A DNA stretch of 64,000 nt, from NCBI RefSeq assembly GCF_002878395.1, contig NW_025892517.1:41227-105226 (forward strand), given 5' to 3'. The notes below the pieces were generated by a model. The model had not been told where the DNA came from. It was given only the letters and a program-made list of their open reading frames with translations, and did no database searches. This document shows, piece after piece, positions 22,408 to 33,428 of this stretch. A program made the translations under genes and the position numbers. This stretch comes from Capsicum annuum (Eukaryota > Streptophyta > Magnoliopsida > Solanales > Solanaceae). Each line of letters opens with the position of its first letter. Within the stretch, counting starts at the first letter, position 1.

Positions 22408-25131
22408 TGTAATACCCCATACTTCTACCAAGCTTGAAATTATCCTAAGAATGTTAGAAACTTACTTTGAAAGATGAATCCACTTTTACTTCTGCCTAGC
22501 TTGAAATTGTCCCAAGAATGTTAGAAACTGACTTTGAAATATTATTCCACTTTTATACATGTAGAATTTTTAAGATTTACTTTTTGTTGAGTGGGAAATT
22601 GATCAAGCTTTCCATCGATACCCATTTCATCAAAATTCGGTATCGGGGTAGAAAGTTATGGCTGAAATACAAAAAGATGTCAAAACTGCCCAAGTACAGC
22701 GGTGAGAGCCGATGGACCATTAAGCTAGCAATGGACCATCGTCCAAGCCATAGTAGCGGAGGAAGTGAGACCACATTCTGCCTAAGGGCGATGGCTCAGG
22801 CCGATGGACCATCGAGCTAGTGATGGACCATCGCCCAAGCCATCGTAGGAGAGACAACTAACCTCTATTTTTCCTAGGTGCGACTGTTAGGACTGACGAA
22901 CCGTCGATCCAACGATGGACCATCAACCCAGAGATGGACCATCGCATCCACTTTGTCATAGTTTATTCTGCTATTTTAAGTCATTTTTTAAAAAGGCTTT
23001 TTTGTCTTTTACCACCCTTACTAATTCCTAATAATATTAGATCAACACTCGTAAGTTCATTATCCGTCTACAACATCAAATTAGGGTTTTCTCTCAAAGA
23101 CAATCTCCTAGAAGAACATCCAAATCAATCTTCAAGAAACTAAGATATTCAAGTTCTTCAAGTTCAAGGACTTCAAGAAACTCACAATCAAGGTATGTCA
23201 TGTGTTGATTCATGGGTCCCTCTCACCCATGAAGCTCAAGAATCTCTTTTCAAAATCCAAGATTTGTGTATTTATGAATGCTGAAATTCATGTTCATGAT
23301 GTTGTGGGGTTTTTATTTATATTTTAAATTTTATATTCCAATGATTGACCCTAGTATATAAAGATTTGTATAATAATCATGATAAGCCCTTCAAACTTAC
23401 AAATTTATTTACGCAACCATGACAATTAGATGCATTGATGATGGCATAACCAAAGTATGCTCCCCACGTGTTTGATTAAATGCCTATGTGAAGGAAAAGT
23501 GTCATACTAGTGTGATAATATGATATCCCCATTCATGTACAAGTTTATGCATGTCAAATATTTGATTAAATGTCTTAGTCAGTATATTATGGATACATAT
23601 GTAGCCCTTGTGGTTCTTTAGAACTTACACTTCATGAAATCTCCAACTTATTATATTATGGATTGTTGATATTGGTCATGTATTGAAGAAAGTCAAGTTG
23701 TGTTGGTTTCTTTTCATCAAGTCCTACGGGTACTTGTACCCGAATAATATAGTTGTGTGCCTAGAGCCAGTGTCATATTTTCATGATACCCTCAGTCAAG
23801 CCATGATCCATAGAACTCAGTTAGTCATGTGACTCAGGAAAGCTCAGTAATCCAGTAATCTTAGAAATCTCAGACATTTATCAGATCTCAGTAGTATTCC
23901 GTCAGTCCTTGGAAATTTAGTTAACTCAATCCAGTTAGTTCAGTTAATCATGTTTAGTGTCTATTCAGATGAGAGTAGAATTTAGCACCAAATAAACCCA
24001 AGGATGGGAACCCACCTGTTACATGAGGGTGTGATTCTTAGAAGAAATCCTTGCGTTCCAGAACTACGTAGCCAGCATAGGTTCAAACATCATAGCCTGT
24101 TATATGAGGGTAGATGAGGTGTCTTAACCTATTATATGAGGGTTCCTACTATTATTACTAGAGTTACCTATTATATGAGGGTTACTCACAGATTATCCTT
24201 ACTAGTGATGCGGTATTGACACCCTTCCAATTGGGGTTACAAATTGGATCCCAACTTAGCTATATTGCGTTATTTGGTGCATGTCGGTTAGATGACTACT
24301 TCCCACAGTTTCAGTTCAGAATCAGGATTGTCAAATATAGTTATTCAATCTCAGTAATAGAACTCAGATAGTTCTATAGAATTTAGGTCTATCAGAAACA
24401 GTCAACTCAAAATAGTACAGAACTCAACTAGTTCCATCAGATCCTAGACTGTCAGATACATTCGCTCCATATTTGTTATTTTACTTAAATAGTTATCAGT
24501 ATCTTATGTTATTAGTACTCAAGCTTAGTAATTATGTTATCATGAACTCAGTTACAGTTATTATGTATTTATGCATGCATTCTTACGTTTATGTTATCCT
24601 ACCAGTTAGTATAGTTCATGCATGTGAACCCTTCTGCATTCAGCCTACCTCACATACATACCAGTACATTCAACCGTACTGACGCATTTACGCTATGGTG
24701 TTTTATATCATAGGTTCAGAAGAACTAGCTCTAGAGAATCAGTAGGATTTCAGTCTCGATAGTTAGATTTAGTAGTGAGTCCTCATCCTTCGAGGACATT
24801 ACTATTACTTTATTATGTCATTAATTAATTTATTTCAGTAGTTAGAGTTAGTTGGGGATATGTCCCATCAACTCCTTAGTCAGATAGTCTAGAGGCTTTT
24901 GTACTAGCATGTTCAGATAGTTATTTCAGTTGTTTTGGTATTGATATACCATATCTTTAGATGTTATGTTTTATTAGATCTTTGAACCTTATGGCCTTTC
25001 AACCTTCATTTTTTCATTTATACAGTATATCATGCAGTGTATAGGTACAGGTATTAGTCATGGTTAGCTTATGTTCCTTCGAGGTCATGAGCATCGTGTG
25101 ACATTCCTAGTACCAAACTCGGGGCATTACA
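22408..25131 (+). mobile_element. Solo LTR of a Tekay-like element nested in RNase H of element A
   Basis: It begins TGTAATACCCC and ends GGGGCATTACA. It is bounded by perfect 5-bp duplications CTTAA at 22403-22407 and 25132-25136. Length is 2,724 bp and no internal retroelement sequence follows, so it arose by LTR-LTR recombination after insertion. It has a palindrome cluster at 22701-22947, followed by a weak TATA-like stretch near 22971. The middle has direct repeats of 'ttatatgaggg' near 24100-24190. The exact duplication indicates a younger insertion than its host element, and the homologous site in copy 2 (about 36905) is empty. Confidence 0.95.
22701..22947. repeat. Palindrome cluster, GATGGACCATCG words
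   Basis: Six copies of an ATGGACCAT core occur (near 22712, 22732, 22804, 22823, 22914 and 22934). CGATGG-A-CCATCG at 22802-22814 has perfect 6-bp arms. GGGCGATGG (22786-22794) pairs with CCATCGCCC (22828-22836), a 9-bp stem. The cluster is much richer in GC than its surroundings and lies in the upstream half of the solo LTR. Confidence 0.9.
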
Positions 25132-25136
25132 CTTAA

Positions 25137-25440
25137 TGATTATAACATAAATATGTTCGACCATCCGGGAAAGGAAAATATGGTAGATTATGCTTTGAAT
25201 AGGTTGTTTATGCATAGTGTAGCCCATTTGGAAAATGAGAAGAAGGAGTTGGTAAGAGAGGGGCATAAATTATCTCGATTGGGAGGTTGGTTGTATGACA
25301 TGGATGATGGTGGTTTAATGGTTCCAAACAATTTTGAGTCATACTTAGTAGCTGAAGTGAATGAGAAACAACATGATAATCCTTTACTTAGCTAATTAAT
25401 GGATGTAGATTATCAATAAAAGGTTGAAGTCCTCTCCCAA
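25137..25440 (+). pseudogene. RNase H tail and connector of element A, second part
   Basis: After the solo LTR the frame resumes in phase: the junction codons are restored if the LTR and one CTTAA copy are disregarded. The text reads NMFDHPGKENMVDYALNRL, the usual YHPGKANVVADALSRL end of RNase H. The catalytic final Asp position reads D-Y in place of A-D. A connector follows (LENEKKELVREGHKLSRLG, about 25225-25290) before integrase. The 25153-25395 frame is open for 80 codons. Confidence 0.85.
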
Positions 25441-26260
25441 GAGGAAGATAATGTCCTTTGCTATCAAGATAGTTCATGTGTTCCCAGTGTTGATGGGTTG
25501 AGATAAAATTTAATAGCATAAGCTCATAGTTATAAGTATTTGAATGGTATGAAGAGGGGCATAACAGAGTTAGCGGCTAAGTGTTCCAATTGTCAGCAAG
25601 TGAAAGATGAGCATCAAAGACTAGTAGGTACTCTATAGGATATTTTTATCCCTACTTGTAAGCGGGAGGTCTTTAATATGGATTTTACAATGGGACTTCC
25701 TCGCACTAGAAGTCAACATGATTCTGTTTTAGTCATCATAGATCGAATGACCAAGTCAGTCCATTTCTTGCTAGTTAAGACCTCAGATAAGGCTAAAAAT
25801 TATACTAATTTATATGTTTTTGAGTTAGTAAGACTCCATGAGACTCTCTTATCCATTATTTAAGAATAAGGAGCCTAGTTTTCTTTTAAATTTTTGCTAT
25901 TATTTCAGAAAAACTGTGGTAGAAAGGTGTAACTTAGTACTGCATTTCATCCGTAGATTCATAATCAAGCCAAGGGTACGATACAAACTCTAGAATATAT
26001 GTTGAGAACCTATATGATAGACGTTAAAAGAAATTGGGATGATCATCTTCCTTTGATTAAGTCTTCTTATAGTAATAGTTTCCTTTCTTATATTCAAATG
26101 GCTCTATTCAAAGCTTTATATGGACGGATATGTATATCACCCATAGGATGGTTTGAAGTATGTGAGGCTTATTTTATTGGGCTAGATTCTATTCCCGGGG
26201 ATATGGAGAGGGTTTAGGTGATTCGTGAGAAGTTTGAAACCTCTCATACTCATAAAAATT
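25441..26260 (+). pseudogene. Decayed integrase of element A
   Basis: Integrase inserts the DNA copy into the genome. The zinc finger keeps its cysteine part (AKCSNCQQVKDEHQR, about 25580-25620), but the two-histidine part (HPGATKMYHD in relatives) is deleted at about 25533; the copy 2 element still has it. The first catalytic Asp lies in FNMDFTMGLP at 25672-25700. The TDRGTQF block is ruined (stops near 25861-25880), and the third acidic residue is lost (QAKGTIQTLE in place of QSERTIQ). Two open pieces, 25678-25863 and 25999-26217, carry most of the core. Confidence 0.8.
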
Positions 26261-26379
26261 GTGTACAAACATGAGGAAAAGATAATGAAACTTCACTTTG
26301 GGTGATTGGGTGTTTTTGAAGGTGTCACCCATGAAGGGATTAATGAGTTTTTGAAGGAAAGGAAATATAGGTCCTTCGT

Positions 26380-26726
26380 AAATTGGTCCATATAAAATCA
26401 TAAAGTTTTTTGGAGATATCTCTTATGAGCTAGATCTCCCATCAAAATTAGTCATCGTTCATCCAGTTTTCCATGTGTCTTTATTGATGAAATGAATTGC
26501 AGACACATTCTTAGTATTGCCCATAGAAACTATTGGTCTGAAAGATAGTTTATCCTATAAAGAGATCCTAGATGAAATTCTTGATCGACAAGTTCGAAGG
26601 TCAAGAAATAAGGAAATGGCTTCAGTGAAAGTTCTATGGAGGAATCAGTTATTTGAGGGAGCAATGTGGGGAGTAGAAGCAGACATAATATATCAATATA
26701 CCCACGTATTTTCTCCTGGAACATAG
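26380..26726 (+). pseudogene. Integrase C-terminus and chromodomain of element A
   Basis: The integrase tail reads GPYKIIKFFGDISYELDLPS and VHPVFHVSLL. The chromodomain follows in the same frame: EILDRQVRRSRNKEMASVKV then LWRNQLFEGAMWGVEADI (26569-26690). Chromodomains of this type are thought to direct insertion towards marked chromatin. The frame ends at 26724-26726. The text is better preserved than the rest of pol: one stop (MK*IAD near 26494) within the tail. Confidence 0.85.
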
Positions 26727-26950
26727 TTAGCTTGAGGTAATAAATCCCTTCTAATCTATTCTATTCCCTGACATCCTTGGTTATATCAATTTAACCTATA
26801 AAGTTTATGTGAAGTTAGTCATTTCAGTTGTATGCTTATTCTTGTGGTAAGTAGTTTCAGATACAGTGTATGATAAGCTTCAAACCTTAGCCTAATGCAT
26901 TCATAAAATGTATTTTTTCACATCCCAAATATCATTCAATGATGAATCCT

Positions 26951-26966
26951 CCCAAGGGCGAGATAT
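26951..26966 (+). other. Polypurine tract of element A
   Basis: CCAAGGGCGAGATAT lies directly before the 3' LTR, the usual primer site for plus-strand synthesis. The copy 2 equivalent is CAAGGGAAGATAA at 38781-38793, with a cleaner purine run. Confidence 0.65.
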
Positions 26967-28930
26967 TTTTATACCCCAAAATCTTGACAATTTTATTTTG
27001 ATAGATCTCATGCATTTTAAGAAGAATTATGTGTTAAATAATGATAAGGAATGTTAATGGGGTAGTTAAGAAGTGTTTAGAAATGTTTGGAACATGTTTT
27101 GTGACATTTCAGGACTTGAAAATAGTAAGAATCCATGATTAAGGTATGTCGTAAAGGCATGGCACAACCTTACGCAAAAATAATTGGCCTGACGATAAAG
27201 GTGTGCCATGCCTGCAGGTTACTTCATTAAGGGTGTCTCATGCCTTTTCCATGGAGCGATAAGGGAGTACCACACCCATGGCCACGATGATGCAAAATAT
27301 TAAATTTTCAAGGATAATTTGGTCTTTTACGCACTAAATACTCCTACAACTAGTTATAAAGGAGTTTTCTCCCCTCATTTGTCAAATTTACACGGTTCAT
27401 CTCCTCATAAGCTCTCAAGAACACTCAAGAAGACTTTATTCTCCAAAATCCAAACTTCTAAGTCTTCAATTTAAGTTTCCTGTAAGAAATTCAGTAAGTT
27501 TAGGTTTTGGGGGTTTTAACAATGAATGGTTTCCATCCCTATTCCCAAAAGTTAATATTTTTAATGAATTTTAAGAATTTTGAGGGATAGGCTTCATACC
27601 TATTTATCATGCTTTTGAGATTTTGATGTTTTCATGTGATTTGAAGTTTGTCTAGCCCAAGAATTTACATTTTCTCATGTTTTTATTAACATGGTTTATA
27701 TTGTGAGATAAATTTTAGTAATTTTACATGAAGTTCCTTGAGTTGATAAATGTGCATAATTTTCAGCATGATTCATTCAGTTTACAAGATATTCATACTT
27801 ACTATTTCATATTTTAGTTTATTACAACATAATTATAACTTAAGTTTTGATCTTATGATCTCAGATAAGATATGGTATTCACACAGTTATTCACGAGCAT
27901 GATTTAGTAATAAAAGAATGATTGGTTTCAAGATTTATAAACCCGTATGCTTAATTTATGATGAATATCATTCATTATGAACACCAATATGTTTTGGAAG
28001 TAGTATTTATCACTGAGATGAGAATGTGGGTTCAACACACCCTATTTTCCAAGAAATACATACCACCTACGTTAAAAGGGCCTTGTCTGAGAGTGTCTCC
28101 ATTACCAAATGGGTTTAGTTTAGTAATCACTCCAGTTCAGGTTCTATACTCGTGGCAAGGTATGAGAAATCCCTCCCCAACATAGGCTAGATATTGGACT
28201 CCATGTTATCTCACATGATTTATGTTGCTTATAAAAATCTCCCACAACAAAGATATTTTCAGAAACAATGTGTACTGACTCATGCAGCTTATTAGATTAT
28301 GCTTTACTATTCATTCTTTATGATATTTCTATTTTCAGTTTCTTTCATGATTATGTAATGTCTATTTACAATTAGCATGCATGTTTTTAGTTTACGACAC
28401 ATATCAGTTTTTACTTATTTCATTTATCCCCATATACTCAGTACATTCCAAAAGTATTTACAACATATATGTATGTGTCTCTATGTTGTTTCATAATGTA
28501 GTTTCTGGTGTTAATATACAGCATTATGATTAGCCAAGATAACCTCCACCTATATCCCATCAGTTGGTGACTCCTCATGGTTTGAGAGCCAAGCCTGTGA
28601 TTTCTTTTAGATGTTTAGCTTCTATCACTTTATGTTTTCTGTTTAGGTCAGATGGTTTCTGATTAGTGGCTCTTCAAGAGACTTAGAGACTTGTCAAGAA
28701 TAGTAAGTTGATTTTTTCCCTTTAGATTTTCATGAATCTCTGATGTTGTTTAGTTTATAGTATTTTATTGAGATTGTTTACTCCTTTTGCAATTAGATTC
28801 TAAATTCCAATTTTTATTCATGTTTTATGTATATCATTCATGATTCAGCACTGAATAAATATCACAAGTTAAATTTGGGGATACTTGTCCTAAACTATGT
28901 AAAGTTTGGGGGTAGTCTTGGGTCATTACA
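26967..28930 (+). repeat. 3' LTR of element A
   Basis: The start is TTTTATACCCCAAAATC (TG mutated to TT). The end is GGGTCATTACA at 28930. It aligns along its whole length with the 3' LTR of the copy 2 element (38794-40761), including the block at about 27180-27260 (GGTGTGCCATGCCTGCAGG) missing from both 5' LTRs. The 28020-28200 region contains the conserved LTR words also seen at 18340-18480. Confidence 0.85.
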
Positions 28931-29702
28931 CCCATTAAATTAATTATGGTTACTTACTAAAATGGGATTTCAAATAACTAGGCACCTTAGGTCAACCAGC
29001 CAAGATACATAAGTCACTAAACAAACATATCAATGTTATCAATAAATAACATATAAGTCATCCAATTAAAAATATCAAGGTTAATAATAAAATACATATA
29101 ATTCATCCAGTCAGACATATCAATGTCAACAAATAAAGATGTACAAATAATTCAGTTAGATATATCAATGTTAACAACAAAAGATGTACAACTGATCCAA
29201 TATAATGTGTCCTCGTCAATAATAAAAGACATAATATGTAAATTTTTGGGCATATCAAAGTCAACAATAATAGATATATAAGTCATCGATTTAGACATAT
29301 TTATTCAACCCATAGCCCTACAAGTTTTAGAAGTCATATAACTAACAGGGATCTTGGTTTCAAAGATTTATAGCTTGCATACCTCATAATCCTCACTCTA
29401 TATCATATAAAAAATCACATCATCACTCATCTGTACATATATGCTAAAGGAACTTATTTATGCTCAATTATTCATGACCTATAAGGGACCTAGGGTCTAT
29501 GTACTACAATGACATGATATCCGCCCTATAAAATGATCAATCATCCATAATCTAACATAAGAATCAAGCCACTTAAAAATAGAATATTATGTGTATTATT
29601 GTATCATATCACTGTGGTACCTACTCTATAACATAGTTGTTCATCCGTAAGCTCACATCATAGTCGAGCTACTCAAAAATAGAATATTATGTAAAATTCT
29701 CA
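28931..29702. repeat. Right flank of element A with a degenerate 45-bp tandem repeat (copy 1)
   Basis: From about 29026 to 29310 an ATATCAATGT(C/T)AACAA...AAAGATGTACAA..TGATCCA unit repeats with starts near 29028, 29072, 29117, 29162, 29204 and 29252 (period about 45 bp, degenerate). The whole flank is homologous to 40762-41534. No coding potential is seen. The right breakpoint of the large duplication is at about 29702, just after TATGTAAAATTCTCA. Confidence 0.75.
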
Positions 29703-31230
29703 CATCTAATCAATCAAATCAAATATGATGGAAATTAATTAACAATTGTCGAAAATCTCAACCTCCAATTAAAGACGTTGTGAATTGAATAAAGAGCTGA
29801 AATTTTGATTACACATGCTAAAAATTAATTAAACATTCTACGACTTATATGGATATGCCAGAAATTAATTAAATATGCAGAATGATATGCAAAAAATTAG
29901 TTTTAAATATGCAGAAATTAATTAATAACCCTAAAACATGATTTTTAGGTGATAAAATAATTATTTAATAGTCCTAGAATGTATTACCTAGTGATTATAT
30001 AATTGTGTTAAAAATACTTAAATCATATAATTCCCTCCCACCATGTGAGTCCCTGTAATCTTTTATTATTTAGCCATAGGTTTGTACACCAAATTACTAT
30101 AGACTAATAAATAATGAAGGAAAAAGAGAACAAATAGGGCCAATCCTCATATAAATTCCCAAATTCCGGCAACTCTTCATCTAACGTTTCATCTCCAAGG
30201 TGTAGACATAAACAAGAGACCAAAATGCTATCTGAATACAAAACATACCTTTTACAAACCTAACCAACCTTGGAGCTGTCGAGGTCCTAAGGATCCCAAG
30301 AGCGCTCACGCTAAAGGGGTTCTGAGATGCACCCAGATCATTTTAAATTCACATACAACAACACTCCAGTGGGGAAAAATATTTAATTGTAAATTGAAGA
30401 GAAAAATACCTCACTTTATGTCAAATCAAGACGCCAAATATTATAAACACAAATCATAGAGATTTTCTTTAAGAATGGTATAAAAATCAGAATCCAAGTT
30501 ACCATTATTATGACCTTCTTATAATTAGAAGGATTGCTTTTCTTACAGTGATTGATCTAGGTACTAAGCTAATTACATTTTCCATAAATAAGTAGACTAA
30601 GAAATCAATCCAACATTTAAAATAGTGCCAACTCGTACAAGATATATGTTGATTATATCAATTATGCACAAAATCAAGTAAATCTTACCAAAATAACTAC
30701 TTACAAAGTTGCCTTCAAATTTACCCAGAACAACTGAATATCAAAGATTTCATGAAATTTTAAATTAACCAACATAGTAAAATCATCACAGTAACCATTT
30801 CATATAAAATCCATCCACAATTAGATTGAACCAAACAAAGAGTGATTCCACAAAATTGTAACATTAGCAGGATTAACATAATTCAAAAGACCAAGTGGAC
30901 AAGAATTTAATAAATTACATAAAATCAGTACCCACACCTGGAGAATTAGGTCCAATCAACCTAAATGAATAATAAAACATGAATCATAAAGGATTTAATG
31001 GAAATTCTCAAACGAAACCCCTAAATTCTAATTTTGTGAATCAGGTTGAATAAAGGCAAAATAACAATTTCAGTAACAAAGGTAGCAATCGAATCTAACA
31101 AAGATAAAAAGAATCATATTGAGGTGGATTCATAAGAAGGCATCTTCAAATTAAAACTCCAACATGCAATGAAGAAGAAATTAGAACAGGCGACTCCAAG
31201 GTGCATTGATATTAAGGATTCAACCTTGGG

Positions 31231-31954
31231 GCATTATGAGGATTGATTCAACCATCAACAGAAATATCCCTCTGCTGACAGGATGCCGCCATCCTTGGGT
31301 TAACTCGGTATTGAATCTTAGTCCCAACTTAATATACACTAAACTAATTTCTAGTTTGTACTAGGCTAGACTAAATAGTTACTGAGATTACTGTTTAGCT
31401 GAACTGAACTGAGTTTACTTGGTTTCATTGACTGACAGAATACTACTGAATTCTGTTAGCTGACTGAGTTTACCAAGGTCTAAACTGGATATTGAATTAG
31501 ACTGGACTAATATGGATTTTACTAGGTTTTTCTGAGTTTTATAACAGACTGAGAGTACTAATGATCATGTCGTGACTGATACTATTCTATGACTAACCAT
31601 GGCTCTAGGTAATCAGCTAAATTTTTGGGTACAAGTATACCCAGGACTCGATAGCATAAATTAAGAGACATGGCATGACATGAAATATGTAAACTATGAA
31701 CTTGATCATCATTCATTCATTCATTGGGGCAATTTTAAAAACACTTGCATCATATAACTTGCATATAAGATATCTTTACATGATTTCATTCTCTTAATAG
31801 TTCGCATTGATAATTTATCAAGAACTTGGTGAGCATAGTATATGCATATAGTATTGAACAACAAGTGAGAATCATAATTTATCTCTAATTTCACAAGTCA
31901 AGGGTTTATCATGGATTCACATGAATCTACACACATAATGATCAATTTCACATA

Positions 31955-31993
<39 letters not shown>

Positions 31994-32767
31994 CATGAAT
32001 TAGGAATTTAATCCAAATAGAAATCATGGATACACTTTAATTTCAACAATGGAAATCATAAAATCAATTACTTGAAGTTCAAAAGAGATTCTTGGACTCC
32101 AAGAGTGGAAGGAACCTTTGGATGAACACTTCACATACCTTTGTTGAAGAATTACTAAAATTTTATGGTTGAATCTTGAGTTCTTGAGTTGAATTGTATT
32201 TTCTAGGTTTTTGTTCTTCATAAAATTTGAGAAAGAATGACTATGTTTGCTCTATAGGGAGTCTAATATTGTGTTTTGGGGGATGAGGGTCGAGGGAAAG
32301 AGACCTAAATGCCTCCAACAATGCGGTATTTTAATGACTAAAACTGGGTTATCGACGCACAGGCCGATGCAGGGCGTCGATGGCATCGACGTGATAGCCA
32401 ACATGTTGCACCATGTTCACGTTGATTCACTGGAATTGAACGTTGGTAGCTGGAAAAAATATTAATCAATGCAATAGTCAATGTGGCGTGCCATGATTGC
32501 ATTGATCCACTATTTTAAGATTCAAAAGGAGCTTCAAACGAAGTTCAAAAAATCCAAAACTTGTTCAAAAATAACTACGGACATTCCTAATCATGAATCA
32601 ACCTAAACATCAATATTTAATGGATGTAAAGGTTGCAAAATAAGACTGCCAACCTTCATGTATTAAAATGACACTAAGTCCGAGTACTTAGCCAAAACAG
32701 TCTAAGTCTGGAACCCTTGAAAAGCCTATAGGATTGAATTAAGCTTAGGATTTTGCAGGGTCTTACA
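31231..32767 (-). repeat. Truncated Tekay-like LTR inside the copy 2 Tat-type LTR
   Basis: Read on the minus strand it starts at 32767 with TGTAAGACCCTGCAAAATCC and runs about 1.54 kb. It contains phrases also found in the solo LTR at 22408-25131, such as AACCCAAGGATGG (minus strand, near 31300; plus strand near 24000 in the other). It has the stem CGTCGAT-GGC-ATCGACG at 32375-32391. It stops abruptly near 31231 without a canonical end, and the neighbouring 850 bp of host LTR is gone, so a deletion removed its 3' end and host sequence together. Confidence 0.65.
31957..31990. repeat. (AT)17 microsatellite
   Basis: An uninterrupted alternation of A and T within the truncated LTR; no further role is suggested. 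Confidence 0.95.
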
Positions 32768-32770
32768 GGC

Positions 32771-32819
<49 letters not shown>

Positions 32820-33103
32820 GACTAGTTGTTTTAAATTATGAGTATTCACATTTGCAGAAATAATTTAAGAAATACTTCCAACATTATGTAAAAAAATTAT
32901 ATTCATATAAATAAATTATATATATTATATAAAAATATAAAATTACCTGATAAAAACAATTATATACTTCAAAATCATGAATGAGATACGTCAATATTTA
33001 TTTGATGCCAAATAATAGGTAAAATATTAATATTTGAAACTAATAATTGTTGTAAAAATATCAGACTAGAGAAATCCCGGGAGGTCAAAATTAGGTGTCA
33101 ACA

Positions 33104-33428
33104 ATGACTTTTAATAAACCTGAATATATTCACTTTACAATTCTTATTCTAATTTAACCTTACTAAATATTACTAAGCATTCTGTTTCACATAGGATAAG
33201 TTCATCAACCATTATCACAAATATTGATAATCATTGTCATTAATATTAAACCTACCAATTATAACACCCAGAAGTTAAACAATCATCAGTTATTACTATT
33301 AAGTCACCTGTCACAAAGTCATCAACCACAACCCAATCCAACCTAGAAACAAGGCACAATAAGACATATGTTATTCTCTGTAGACAAAGATAAATTAATA
33401 TTTCAATCAACACTAGTCAAAGGCACAT
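33104..33428. other. Spacer between the Tat-type LTR and Tekay element C (copy 2)
   Basis: Homologous to 17049-17371. It ends in CACAT (33424-33428), the left target-site duplication of element C, which differs at one position from CCCAT on the right (40762-40766). Confidence 0.7.

Larger units (their letters stand above)
17372..28930 (+). mobile_element. Tekay/Del-like Ty3/gypsy element A, full-length but dead, with a nested solo LTR
   Basis: The element has two LTRs, then gag, protease, reverse transcriptase, RNase H, integrase and chromodomain in the gypsy order. Integrase after RNase H plus a C-terminal chromodomain identify it as a chromovirus. It spans 11.56 kb, of which 2.73 kb is a later solo LTR with its extra target duplication. 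Flanks are CACTT on the left and CCCAT on the right; the copy 2 element has CACAT and CCCAT, so the original 5-bp duplication was probably one sequence that has since mutated. All domains carry stops and frameshifts. Confidence 0.85.
29703..33103 (-). repeat. Tat/Ogre-type LTR, copy 2 (minus strand, left end cut)
   Basis: Homologous to 13845-17048. Its minus-strand start at 33103 is TGTTGACACCTAATTTTGAC, better preserved than in copy 1. The left end is cut at the duplication breakpoint, so the primer site is absent. Compared with copy 1, about 850 bp (15877-16727) is missing and is replaced by the truncated LTR at 31231-32767. The trinucleotide array at the right edge of that replacement has 16 units (32772-32819) against 10 in copy 1. 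Confidence 0.75.
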
